A DNA stretch of 9,082 nt from Candidatus Atribacter hydrocarboniphilus (GTDB lineage: Bacteria > Atribacterota > Atribacteria > Atribacterales > Atribacteraceae): assembly GCA_003542295.1 (NCBI GenBank), contig DPKX01000223.1, forward strand, positions 286 through 9,367, given 5' to 3'. This document shows positions 1-6,901 of the stretch, piece after piece. The notes under the pieces are model-generated. The model was not told the origin of the DNA, made no database searches, and worked only from the letters and a program-made list of their open reading frames with translations. The first letter of the stretch is position 1. Every line of letters starts with the position of its first letter. Both the position numbers and the translations under genes were made by a program.

Positions 1-839
1 CCTGCCATATCGCCAATGCCACCCCGAAGGGATGTCCCTCCCACTACACAGGCGGCAATTGCCTTAAGTTCCCATCCTTCGCCAGTTCGGGAGGTAAAAC
101 AACTCACCCGTGAGATTTGCATTCCAGCCACAAAAGCACACAAAATTCCAACAATGATAAATGCTATCATTTTTACCATGTGGGTATGAATTCCCATAGC
201 CCTAGCTGCATCAGCATTATCACCTGTCGCATAGATCCAGTTTCCAAAGCGAGTGTAATGAAGCAATATTCCTAAAATAATTCCAAATATAATAAACCAT
301 AAAGCTTGAACTGGGAACACGCCTCCAATGGTGCCGTTTAAAAAGGAAAGAAAGGATGGAGATGAAGAAACATCACAAGCTTGTTGCAGACCTCCGGAAA
401 ACCAGAGAGTCAATCCCCTCCATAACATCATGGTTCCTAAGGTCGTTATAAAGGACGGAATATGACCTTTGGTTGTGACTATTGCATTGATGTAGCCAAG
501 GGCAATACCACCGGCGATGGTCAGTCCTAAAACCAAGAAATAATTTAAATTCAGCTTATAAAATATCAGAAAAAGATATGAGCAAAAAACCAGGATGGAT
601 CCAATCGACAAATCAAATTCTCCGGCAATCATCAGTACACCGACTCCTAATGCAATAATGCTAAATTCCGAACCATAAGCCAGGAGTACTTTTATATTTT
701 CAGCATTGATAAAGTTACCACCGGGAGAAAAAACGGTAAATATGATGAGAAGCGCTATTAAAACCACTAAGATACTAAACGACCGGGTGGTTAATAATTT
801 TTTTAAATAATTATTTTTCTGTTTCACCGGTTTTCCCAT
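1..839 (-). CDS. RbsC-type sugar ABC transporter permease, second of a pair (C-terminus beyond window)
   Basis: This is an inner-membrane permease of the ribose/xylose/fructose ABC importer class. The frame is open from ATG 839 to the window edge, giving about 279 residues of an expected 320 or so. The start follows a clear ribosome site (AGAAAGGAG, 26 bp after the ATPase gene). Visible family motifs are GEFDLS near residue 70, PSFITTLGT in the middle, ATGDN-DAARAMGI, and AACVVGGTSLRGGIG near the visible end. Several hydrophobic helices are evident. The protein closely parallels the other permease of this cluster along its whole length, so the two probably arose by duplication and form a heteromeric channel. 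The start and the family are certain; the substrate is unknown. The last 40 or so residues are outside the window. Confidence 0.93.
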   Translation of the reverse strand, partial: MGKPVKQKNNYLKKLLTTRSFSILVVLIALLIIFTVFSPGGNFINAENIKVLLAYGSEFSIIALGVGVLMIAGEFDLSIGSILVFCSYLFLIFYKLNLNYFLVLGLTIAGGIALGYINAIVTTKGHIPSFITTLGTMMLWRGLTLWFSGGLQQACDVSSSPSFLSFLNGTIGGVFPVQALWFIIFGIILGILLHYTRFGNWIYATGDNADAARAMGIHTHMVKMIAFIIVGILCAFVAGMQISRVSCFTSRTGEGWELKAIAACVVGGTSLRGGIGDMA

Positions 840-865
840 TGCTCCTTTCTCCCAGAAATTCCATT

Positions 866-1624
866 TTATTCAACCATAGCACTTTTTATCACCAAGTCCG
901 AAAGGTTATCACGAGTTACTTCTTCTTTTTTTACATCGGCCATTTTTCTTCCTCGAGCCATAATCACAAACCGTTCGGCAATATCGTAGACATGATAGAG
1001 ATTATGGGTAATAAAAATAGACGATATCCCCTCCCGTTTGATCTGTTGAATGAATTCTAAAACTTCATTGACTTCTTTCACCGAAAGGGCTACGGTGGGC
1101 TCATCGAGAATAACACACTTGGCTTTAAAATGGATGGCTCGAGCAATTGCAACACCTTGACGTTCCCCCCCTGAAAGGGTAATCACCGGAACGTCAGGTG
1201 AGCGCAATCGTAAACCCAAATGTTTGAGTGCTTGCATGCTTTCCTCGTCCATGACTTTTTTATCCAGTAGTCCTAATCCTTTCAATGGCTCACGACCCAT
1301 GAAGATATTTCTTGAAATGCTTAAATTGGGAGCTAAAGCTTGTTCTTGGTAAACTGTTTCTATCCCAAGCTTCCGAGCGTCTCGGGGGGAGTGAATCGTA
1401 ACTTTTTTCCCGTCAAAATAAATTTCTCCCTTATCGGCAACATGATATCCTGAAAGAATCTTAATCAAGGTCGATTTACCAGCACCATTATCCCCCAATA
1501 AACCTAAAGTTTCCCCCCGTTTGAGGTTAAAATCAACCCCTCTCAGGGCATATACCCGGCCAAACCATTTATGGATATCGACCATTTTCACCATATCATT
1601 ATTCTGATTGGTTTCTGTTGTCAT
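866..1624 (-). CDS. Single-domain sugar ABC transporter ATP-binding protein
   Basis: This cytoplasmic ATPase powers the sugar importer. All ABC motifs are present in 252 residues: Walker A GDNGAGKST (44-52), the Q-loop in YQEQ (from 92), the signature LSGGERQ (150-156), Walker B VILDEP (171-176) and the switch histidine in FITHN (H207). It has one nucleotide-binding domain, like the FrcA-type proteins and unlike the about 500-residue double-domain RbsA or XylG, so two copies are expected per transporter. The start at 1624 is preceded by GTGAGGTTTAG with suitable spacing. A second in-frame Met at residue 11 is possible but less well supported. The gene lies 29 bp after one permease gene and 26 bp before the other, so the three are very probably co-transcribed. 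Confidence 0.96.
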   Translation of the reverse strand: MTTETNQNNDMVKMVDIHKWFGRVYALRGVDFNLKRGETLGLLGDNGAGKSTLIKILSGYHVADKGEIYFDGKKVTIHSPRDARKLGIETVYQEQALAPNLSISRNIFMGREPLKGLGLLDKKVMDEESMQALKHLGLRLRSPDVPVITLSGGERQGVAIARAIHFKAKCVILDEPTVALSVKEVNEVLEFIQQIKREGISSIFITHNLYHVYDIAERFVIMARGRKMADVKKEEVTRDNLSDLVIKSAMVE

Positions 1625-1653
1625 CGGCTAAACCTCACTTTTAAAGAAGTGAA

Positions 1654-2622
1654 TTATCTCATTTTCCTTTCAATGTATGTATTAAGCAATACAAATAGAA
1701 TGGTTGCTAAACCAATAAAAGCACTAATCGCAAACACCGGAACTCTCATGAGTATGAGACCATTATCAATGATTGGAATGATGAGGGCTCCTAAAACAAT
1801 TCCTAACATGCTTCCGATTCCTCCTCGGAGAGAAGTCCCTCCGACCACGCAGGCAGCCACAGCTTTAAATTCAAAATTAACTCCTTGCGTTGCAGCAAAA
1901 GAACCAAGCCGAACCGCTTGCATGCAGGCACAGAAACCACATAAAGCACCGACGATGACATAACAGACAATTTTTACCATATCGGTCTTGATCCCCATTG
2001 CTCGAGCAGCATCTCGATTATCTCCAGTAGCAAACACCCAGTTTCCAAAGCGATGATAATGGAGAACAATCCCCAGTACCACAGCAAAAATGAGAAACCA
2101 CAGTACCTGGACAGGGAAAAAAGGGGTCAAATTACCGGCCATGGCTAACTGAAAAGGAGTGTTATTAGGAACATAAGTACGAATACTCATGGGCATCATT
2201 TTGGACCAAACATAGAGAATTCCTCTCCAAAACCATAGAGTTCCTAAAGTAGTAATAAACGAAGGCATCCGGGTTTTTACCGTAATAAATCCATTTAAAT
2301 AGCCTAAAGCCATACCTGTTATAATAGCAACAATAAAACTGATTAATGGGCTGGTTCCAATAAAAAGAAGACGTGCAAATACATAGGAACAAAAAGGGAG
2401 TACCGCTGCTACCGACAGATCAAATTCTCCACATACCATCAACATCCCAACTCCGAGGGTGATGATCCCCAGATCAGGAAACAGTTTTCCAATGGCAGAA
2501 ATATTTCGTACATTAATAAAAATCCGATTGGGGGTAAAAAGGGAAAAAACAACTACTAAAGCGATAAAAACCCATAAAGTATTTGATGAGCGGAAGGTCA
2601 ATATTTTTCGTAAGGAGTTCAT
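1654..2622 (-). CDS. RbsC-type sugar ABC transporter permease, first of a pair
   Basis: This 322-residue integral membrane permease belongs to the BPD_transp_2 (RbsC/XylH/FrcC) family and has the usual family length. Visible motifs are LGVGMLMVCGEFDLS around residues 56-70, MPSFITTLGT near 118-127, FATGDNRDAARAMGI near 196-210 and AACVVGGTSLRGGIG near 255-269. Many hydrophobic segments fit the eight to ten helices of the family. It ends in a basic tail (ERKMR). ATG 2622 follows AAAGAGGT at good spacing. It is clearly paralogous to the permease encoded two genes downstream but is not a copy of it. In the central and C-terminal halves many blocks are identical, while the N-terminus and the loop after the TLGT motif differ. 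Together they would form the channel for the compound captured by the neighbouring binding protein. Confidence 0.96.
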   Translation of the reverse strand: MNSLRKILTFRSSNTLWVFIALVVVFSLFTPNRIFINVRNISAIGKLFPDLGIITLGVGMLMVCGEFDLSVAAVLPFCSYVFARLLFIGTSPLISFIVAIITGMALGYLNGFITVKTRMPSFITTLGTLWFWRGILYVWSKMMPMSIRTYVPNNTPFQLAMAGNLTPFFPVQVLWFLIFAVVLGIVLHYHRFGNWVFATGDNRDAARAMGIKTDMVKIVCYVIVGALCGFCACMQAVRLGSFAATQGVNFEFKAVAACVVGGTSLRGGIGSMLGIVLGALIIPIIDNGLILMRVPVFAISAFIGLATILFVLLNTYIERKMR

Positions 2623-2665
2623 CTTCCGACCTCTTTTATCATATGGTATGGTATATCATCAGAAA

Positions 2666-2699
2666 ATTCCGGCTGGTTATTTTAGCGACCAGCCGGAAT
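2666..2699 (-). promoter_or_regulatory. Intercistronic hairpin after the binding-protein gene
   Basis: A perfect 12-bp inverted repeat (ATTCCGGCTGGT with its complement) surrounds a 10-nt loop. It lies in the 82-bp gap just past the stop codon of the binding-protein gene and before the first permease. Read leftward, the stem is followed only by a short T-rich stretch (TTTCT), so it would be a leaky terminator or an RNA-stabilising structure rather than a full stop. Such hairpins are commonly found after binding-protein genes and raise their expression relative to the membrane components. That role here is inferred. Confidence 0.7.
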
Positions 2700-2704
2700 C
2701 TAAA

Positions 2705-3691
2705 TTACCTGACATGTAATGGGGAAAGGTTCTCAATTAAGTCGATCTTCTCAATACTATCAACCAAGTACCCACCGGTATCTATATTTGGAGTAAATCC
2801 ATATTTATTGTAGAGATAAAGTACATATACTGCATAATAACCCTGCAAGAATTGCTGCTGATCGATAGTTGCCGTTATATACCCTTCCCGTAATCCGTTA
2901 AGAGTTGCAGCAGTGGTATCAAATCCTCCAGCAATAACCTCACCTGGTTCCTTACCAGCTGCTTTAAGAGAATCGGTTAAACGGTCAGTAGCGATTCCAC
3001 CTAAACCAATCATAAAAGTGGTTTCTGGATGAGCTAAGAGATAGGAAGTTTCTCTTTGTTCCATGGTGGTCATTTCCAAACCGCCACCATCAATAATCTC
3101 AAACGAAGAGATTCCAAATTCTTCACCCGCTCTTTTGATACCATTAGAACGAACGACACCGTAATTTGCTCCAGGAACTTCAACCGGCATAGCTACATGG
3201 GCATTGGCTAGATCTATTCCTTTATCTTTGGCTTCCTGGAATAATCGCAATCCAATCATGTATCCAGCTCTTTCTTCACTCTGTCCGATATAGCAAAGAC
3301 GCTTATTCCCAGCGGGTCCTTGGGAATCGTCGTTATTTATTCCAATAACTGGTACGCCAGCAGCCAAAGCATCCTCTACCGGTTTATCCCAAGCGGTATC
3401 ATCATTAATAACTAAAGCGATCCCATTCGGTTTTTGAGCGACAGCTTCAGCAAATCTTTTTTGCTGCAGAGCTAAATCCGAACCAGCTAAATCAATATCA
3501 ACCTGGCAACCTAATTCTTTGGCCGCCTCCAACATACCTTGCTGGACCACCGCCCAGAAGGGGTCATCACCACCATGGGTTACCAAACGAAAATACATGC
3601 CCTCGGCCGGTTTCTCCTGACCAAAAGCAAAAGAAGACATACTTACCATTAACACCGTAATAACTAAAAATATTAACCAACTATTTTTCAT
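2705..3691 (-). CDS. Periplasmic sugar-binding protein of the ABC importer
   Basis: This 328-residue solute-binding protein of the ribose/galactose type (Peripla_BP_4 family) would capture the substrate and deliver it to the permease pair. Residues 1-24 are a classic type I signal peptide: a Lys near the start, a hydrophobic core and a likely cut after A-F-G. There is no lipobox Cys, so the mature protein should be soluble in a periplasm. The mature N-terminus RLVTHGGDDPFWAVVQQG, the IALVINDD segment, GVPVIGINND and later AGGFDTTAAT match the hinge and ligand-contact regions of this fold. The start is firm, with AGGAGGGCAGAAA before ATG 3691. A hairpin follows the gene and a second, unexplained Shine-Dalgarno-like motif lies about 75 nt upstream. 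The ligand cannot be read from the sequence. Confidence 0.95.
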   Translation of the reverse strand: MKNSWLIFLVITVLMVSMSSFAFGQEKPAEGMYFRLVTHGGDDPFWAVVQQGMLEAAKELGCQVDIDLAGSDLALQQKRFAEAVAQKPNGIALVINDDTAWDKPVEDALAAGVPVIGINNDDSQGPAGNKRLCYIGQSEERAGYMIGLRLFQEAKDKGIDLANAHVAMPVEVPGANYGVVRSNGIKRAGEEFGISSFEIIDGGGLEMTTMEQRETSYLLAHPETTFMIGLGGIATDRLTDSLKAAGKEPGEVIAGGFDTTAATLNGLREGYITATIDQQQFLQGYYAVYVLYLYNKYGFTPNIDTGGYLVDSIEKIDLIENLSPLHVR

Positions 3692-3764
3692 TTTCTGCCC
3701 TCCTAAATATTTTTCTCAGTTTTTTAATTTAGAATTTAATTCTCGACAACCTATCGAATCGCAC

Positions 3765-3772
3765 CACCTCCT
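3765..3772 (-). promoter_or_regulatory. Orphan Shine-Dalgarno-like motif AGGAGGTG in the leader of the binding-protein gene
   Basis: Read leftward, this is an eight-base match to the 16S anti-Shine-Dalgarno core. It lies between the stop of the UroD-like gene (3790) and the true ribosome site of the binding-protein gene, about 73 nt before its start codon. The only nearby start is GTG 3764, just 2 nt away, which would give an 11-residue peptide ending at 3729; that spacing is too tight to be convincing. It could act as a ribosome-bound mRNA 5' stabiliser, as known for some Bacillus transcripts, or it could be a remnant. Confidence 0.4.
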
Positions 3773-3789
3773 AACAGGAATTCCAGGTT

Positions 3790-4914
3790 TTAATACCTTC
3801 CATATTGGATAGCTTCTTCAAACATAGCAATAATATTTTGAGGTGGAACATCGGCTTGAATATTGTGGACTGCAGTCAAAACATAACCACCTCCAGGAGC
3901 TAATTCATCGATCCGGCGCCGAACCTCATCTCGAACTTCAGATGGTTTTCCAAAGGGAAGCACGTATTGGGTATCAATCCCGCCCCAGAAAACGATTTGC
4001 TTCCCAAACTCCTTTTTTAGTTTACGTATATCCATACCTCGCGCTTTCACTTGAACCGGATTCAAGATTTGTACACCAATTTCAATTAGTTCTGGTATGA
4101 AGGAAGATACTGCACCGCAGGAATGATAAAAAATAGGTGCATTGGTTTTGGTTTTGATAAAATCGTAGAGCCTTTTCTGACGAGGTTTTATATACCGGCG
4201 ATAGAGGTCAAGAGAAACAAACGGGCTGTTTTGGGTGGCTAAATCGTCTCCACAAAGGATTACATCTATGAGGTTTCCTGTTCGACTGAGCAACTCATCA
4301 AATTGTCCGATTTGGAATTCGAGCATAATATCCAGGACAGCACAAGCAAGATCAGGATTGAGTACCAAATCCATCATAATTTTTTCAAAACCACGAAGAT
4401 ACCATCCAAATTCAAAACAGGAACCAATGATATTGACAATTACTGCTTTCTCTCTTTGATGTAATTTTTCAACCTGGCTTTGCAATAAATCATAGGAAGT
4501 TTGATCTTTATGGGGGTCAGGCCATGATAATTTCTTGAGATCTGCTAAGGATTCTACCTGAGAAAGTGGATGCCCGATCATATCGAAATAGAGTCCAGTA
4601 AAACGTCGTTTTATACCCCATTCATCCACCCAAATAGAATCCGGGCTATCCTTGCTCCATATTTCTGGTGGAACTTCTTGATAAGCATACCTGGTATCAA
4701 TTTGAAACCGATCAAGAATCTTTTCATCGGGTTTTACCAGCTGTTGGATTCGATCAATCACACATTCACTTGAAGAAATTGGAAAATTAAGTTCATTTAT
4801 GAGGTTGCGATAAGCCACTCGAGTAATACCGCTTACTATCCCCCCCAAATCCAGAGGGATTCGATCGGGTTCTTGATGATTTATTGTTTTTCTGATTCGC
4901 TCTCGACTATTCAT
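3790..4914 (-). CDS. UroD/MtaA-superfamily protein, putative methyltransferase of unknown substrate
   Basis: This 374-residue protein belongs to the uroporphyrinogen decarboxylase superfamily and resembles its MtaA/CmuA-like branch more than heme-pathway HemE. It opens with the typical NSRERI-KTINHQEPDRIPLDLGG block. The region around 263-267 (YHSCG) holds the H-x-C pair (H264, C266) that binds zinc in MtaA/CmuA-type cobamide methyltransferases. The third ligand, a Cys in MtaA, appears replaced: the matching C-terminal region reads TAVHNIQADVPP, so H350 might substitute. WGGIDTQYVLPFG (310-322) is a usual family motif. The start follows GAGGAAAGAC at 4914. The gene sits between a sugar kinase and a sugar-binding protein, so it probably acts on the imported compound or a derivative. 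The reaction is unknown; demethylation to a corrinoid or thiol acceptor is a hypothesis. Confidence 0.88.
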   Translation of the reverse strand: MNSRERIRKTINHQEPDRIPLDLGGIVSGITRVAYRNLINELNFPISSSECVIDRIQQLVKPDEKILDRFQIDTRYAYQEVPPEIWSKDSPDSIWVDEWGIKRRFTGLYFDMIGHPLSQVESLADLKKLSWPDPHKDQTSYDLLQSQVEKLHQREKAVIVNIIGSCFEFGWYLRGFEKIMMDLVLNPDLACAVLDIMLEFQIGQFDELLSRTGNLIDVILCGDDLATQNSPFVSLDLYRRYIKPRQKRLYDFIKTKTNAPIFYHSCGAVSSFIPELIEIGVQILNPVQVKARGMDIRKLKKEFGKQIVFWGGIDTQYVLPFGKPSEVRDEVRRRIDELAPGGGYVLTAVHNIQADVPPQNIIAMFEEAIQYGRY

Positions 4915-4935
4915 GTCTTTCCTCTCTAAGGCTCT

Positions 4936-4965
4936 ATTATAATCTATTCTTGTTTAATATTACCA
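4936..4965 (-). promoter_or_regulatory. Possible internal promoter ahead of the UroD-like gene
   Basis: The 163-bp gap after the kinase gene contains a perfect -10 hexamer TATAAT on the minus strand (4936-4941). The best -35 is a poor TGGTAA 18 bp upstream (4960-4965). A transcript would start near 4929, about 15 nt before ATG 4914, with the GAGG ribosome site in between. In such AT-rich DNA a chance TATAAT is quite possible. The rest of the gap is AT-rich and has no GC-rich terminator. A loose 9-bp inverted repeat (AATAAATTC at 4978-4986, GAATTTATT at 5019-5027) is the only other structure seen. Confidence 0.3.
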
Positions 4966-5077
4966 TTATTTTCTCACAATAAATTCGATATTCTATTTTT
5001 AATGATAAATTGATTGTAGAATTTATTTTTTTATTCCACAACCAAACAATGAATATTTTTTAACAATTATATATATA

Positions 5078-6607
5078 TTATATCTCAACCAACTCTTTCA
5101 TGATGTTTTTGGTATTTTCATAAAGATCACGGAAAACTTTATAGTATTTGTTATAAAGAGCATGGTTTTCTTGGTTAACAGTAATAACTGGTCGAAAATC
5201 GCCCCATTCCTTGATACGTTCGGGTTTATCGAAAACCCCTGTTCCCAAACCAACCAGAAATGCATCGCCAAAGGGTGCTTCGACATCTTTTGAAAGTCTT
5301 TTCATGTTAAATCCAGTGATATCGGCAAATATTTGAACCCAAAAATTTGATTTGGCAACACCACCAACAATCCAACAGTCGGGATCGAGCTTCATTCCAA
5401 CCTTAATTGCTTCTTCCATATTATGTCTTAACGAATAAGCTGCCGCTTCTAACATAGCTCGGTACACATGAGCTCGAGTATGATAGAGAGACAATCCCAT
5501 AATCGTTCCGCGAGCATCAGGATCCCAAATCGGAGAACGATCTCCCATAAAATAAGGAAGAACGATGACTCCCTCACTTCCTGGCCCAATACCATTCGTT
5601 TCTAATTCAAGTAAGGTATAAGCTGATATACCAGTGTTTTTGCTGACTTCTTTCTCATACTGACCAAATTCGTCCCGGAACCAACGGGCTAAAGCACCTG
5701 AGGTAGCACTTCCGCCAAAAGTATATATTTTTTGATCATCATAGACTACATAGGGCATGCTCACCAAACCTGGAGTGAGATACTGCCCTCCATGAACGCT
5801 CCCCCAGCACATTGAGGTACCTGCCATGGCTACGTGTTCACCTTCGCTCAATACTCCGGCACAAAGTTGTGCAACTGGTGCATCGATACCACCTGAAACG
5901 ACCGGAGTTCCTTCCAGAAGTCCGGTCCGATTAGAGAACTCCCGGTTTAAGGGTCCTACAATATCAGAGGATTTCACAATGCGTTCACATAACATTCTTC
6001 GAGGGATATTTAATATCTGACACATTTCATCTGACCAAGTTCGCTTTTTAATATCAAATACACCTCCGATGTTACCAGCCGAAGAGTAATCAATAGCTAA
6101 TTGATTGGTCAGCTTATATACGACATAATCCTTAGGAGTAACAAACTGATAAATTTTATTCCAAATTTCCGGTTCGTTATTGCGAACCCACATCATCTTG
6201 GTAAATCCAAAATATGAATCAACATAATTTCCGGTAATTCCAAATATGGTTTCTTTGGGAACATTATCTTTCACCCACTGGGTCTCAGCACGAGCTCGTC
6301 GATCCATCCAGATTAAGCAAGGTCGAAGCGGATTCATGTCTTTATCCACGGGCACTCCTGAACCACCATAGAGGCCGCTGATGGCAACTCCAGCAATTTC
6401 AGATGGTTTAACCCCTGACTTTTTCACGCATTCCGCCAAGGTTTCTACTACTGCATCTAACCAAATATCCGGCCATTGTTCCGCCCAGGATGGTCTGGGG
6501 GTAATAACTCCATATTCCTTAAAGCCTTCACTAATCAATTCACCCTTCTCATTAACCAGAACGGATTTTGTCCCTTGTGTTCCTATATCAGTTCCCAATA
6601 AATACAT
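5078..6607 (-). CDS. FGGY-family carbohydrate kinase (XylB-like, substrate unknown)
   Basis: This 509-residue cytoplasmic sugar or polyol kinase uses ATP to phosphorylate, and so trap, the imported compound. The N-terminal domain starts with the phosphate-binding loop GTDIGTQGTK (5-14, D7). The catalytic base is very likely D242 in SGGIDAPVAQ. The C-terminal ATPase domain has MAGTS (261-265), PYFMGDRSP (351-359), GGVAKSNFW (415-423) and FGDAFLVGLGTG (446-457), as in COG1070 xylulokinases. The length is normal. One sugar-contact region departs from xylulokinase: its SGQMHG motif is here SGLYGG (77-82), so D-xylulose should not be assumed. ATG 6607 follows GGGGGTG at acceptable spacing. It is the first gene of the leftward cluster and lies 163 bp before the UroD-like gene. 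Confidence 0.95.
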   Translation of the reverse strand: MYLLGTDIGTQGTKSVLVNEKGELISEGFKEYGVITPRPSWAEQWPDIWLDAVVETLAECVKKSGVKPSEIAGVAISGLYGGSGVPVDKDMNPLRPCLIWMDRRARAETQWVKDNVPKETIFGITGNYVDSYFGFTKMMWVRNNEPEIWNKIYQFVTPKDYVVYKLTNQLAIDYSSAGNIGGVFDIKKRTWSDEMCQILNIPRRMLCERIVKSSDIVGPLNREFSNRTGLLEGTPVVSGGIDAPVAQLCAGVLSEGEHVAMAGTSMCWGSVHGGQYLTPGLVSMPYVVYDDQKIYTFGGSATSGALARWFRDEFGQYEKEVSKNTGISAYTLLELETNGIGPGSEGVIVLPYFMGDRSPIWDPDARGTIMGLSLYHTRAHVYRAMLEAAAYSLRHNMEEAIKVGMKLDPDCWIVGGVAKSNFWVQIFADITGFNMKRLSKDVEAPFGDAFLVGLGTGVFDKPERIKEWGDFRPVITVNQENHALYNKYYKVFRDLYENTKNIMKELVEI

Positions 6608-6730
6608 TTCAACACCCCCATGAATTTATCAAATATTTAATTTTTTTAGTTTATTCTCAATAATTTCTAAGCTCTATGGAAATTTATTTTTTTAGCCCAC
6701 TCATAACCTTTATTGATGTTATTTAAGCTT

Positions 6731-6739
6731 ATTGTACCA
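6731..6739 (-). promoter_or_regulatory. Candidate extended -10 promoter for the sugar cluster
   Basis: Read leftward, the sequence TGGTACAAT is a TGn-extended -10 element with five of six bases of the TATAAT hexamer. No good -35 lies 17 bp upstream, which is tolerated for extended -10 promoters. Transcription would begin near 6724, leaving a leader of about 115 nt before the kinase start. A perfect TATAAT at 6771-6776 on the same strand is an alternative but lacks both a -35 and the TGn extension. Confidence 0.4.
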
Positions 6740-6889
6740 AAAACCTGCAATAAAATGCACGACTTCAAATATTATAAAAGAGTTTTCATGAGAAAGGTAT
6801 TAACTTTTTGTTGATTTCTTTCTACAAATATTGAATAATATCCCCAGGTCGCTTGAATCGTAAATACCTTGATGAAAGGTCCAATCAGT

Positions 6890-6894
6890 AGGAG
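6890..6894 (+). promoter_or_regulatory. Ribosome binding site that fixes GTG 6902 as start
   Basis: AGGAG lies 7 nt before GTG 6902. It is the only Shine-Dalgarno match near any in-frame start of this gene, so it moves the start 11 codons downstream of the longest frame, which begins at TTG 6869. Confidence 0.75.
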
Positions 6895-6901
6895 TAAAAC
6901 T

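Larger units (their letters stand above)
6608..6901. promoter_or_regulatory. Divergent intergenic region between kinase cluster and methyltransferase gene
   Basis: This AT-rich 294-bp spacer must hold the promoters for both directions. The leftward candidate is listed separately. The rightward candidate is weak: TTGTTG or TTGATT (6808-6816) followed by TTGAAT (6831-6836) or TAATAT (6836-6841). Possible operator-like symmetry includes TAAGCTTA (6724-6731), which overlaps the edge of the leftward -10, and AATTTC/GAAATT arms around 6662-6684. I see no convincing small gene, no riboswitch core and no terminator. Reading frames here stay under 20 codons and lack ribosome sites. Confidence 0.55.

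Noticed and set aside
3729..3764. 11-residue leader peptide starting at GTG 3764
   Set aside because: The Shine-Dalgarno motif is only 2 nt from the start codon, which is too close for normal initiation, and the frame is very short.
3777..3784. Palindrome GGAATTCC just after the UroD-like gene
   Set aside because: It is only 8 bp, has no extended symmetry and has no second copy nearby.
3790..4914. Assignment as heme-pathway uroporphyrinogen decarboxylase (hemE)
   Set aside because: The HSCG metal-site motif, the family-specific N-terminal block and the location in a sugar cluster with no other heme genes fit the MtaA/CmuA-like branch better.
4978..5027. Inverted repeat AATAAATTC/GAATTTATT as an operator or terminator
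   Set aside because: The arms are purely AT-rich apart from one G/C pair and are separated by 32 nt in very AT-rich DNA, so chance is the best explanation.
6608..6901. SAM or cobalamin riboswitch ahead of the methyltransferase gene
   Set aside because: The spacer is AT-rich, shows no conserved core sequences of either class that I can recognise and has no terminator-like stem before the start. A covariance-model search would be needed to exclude it fully.
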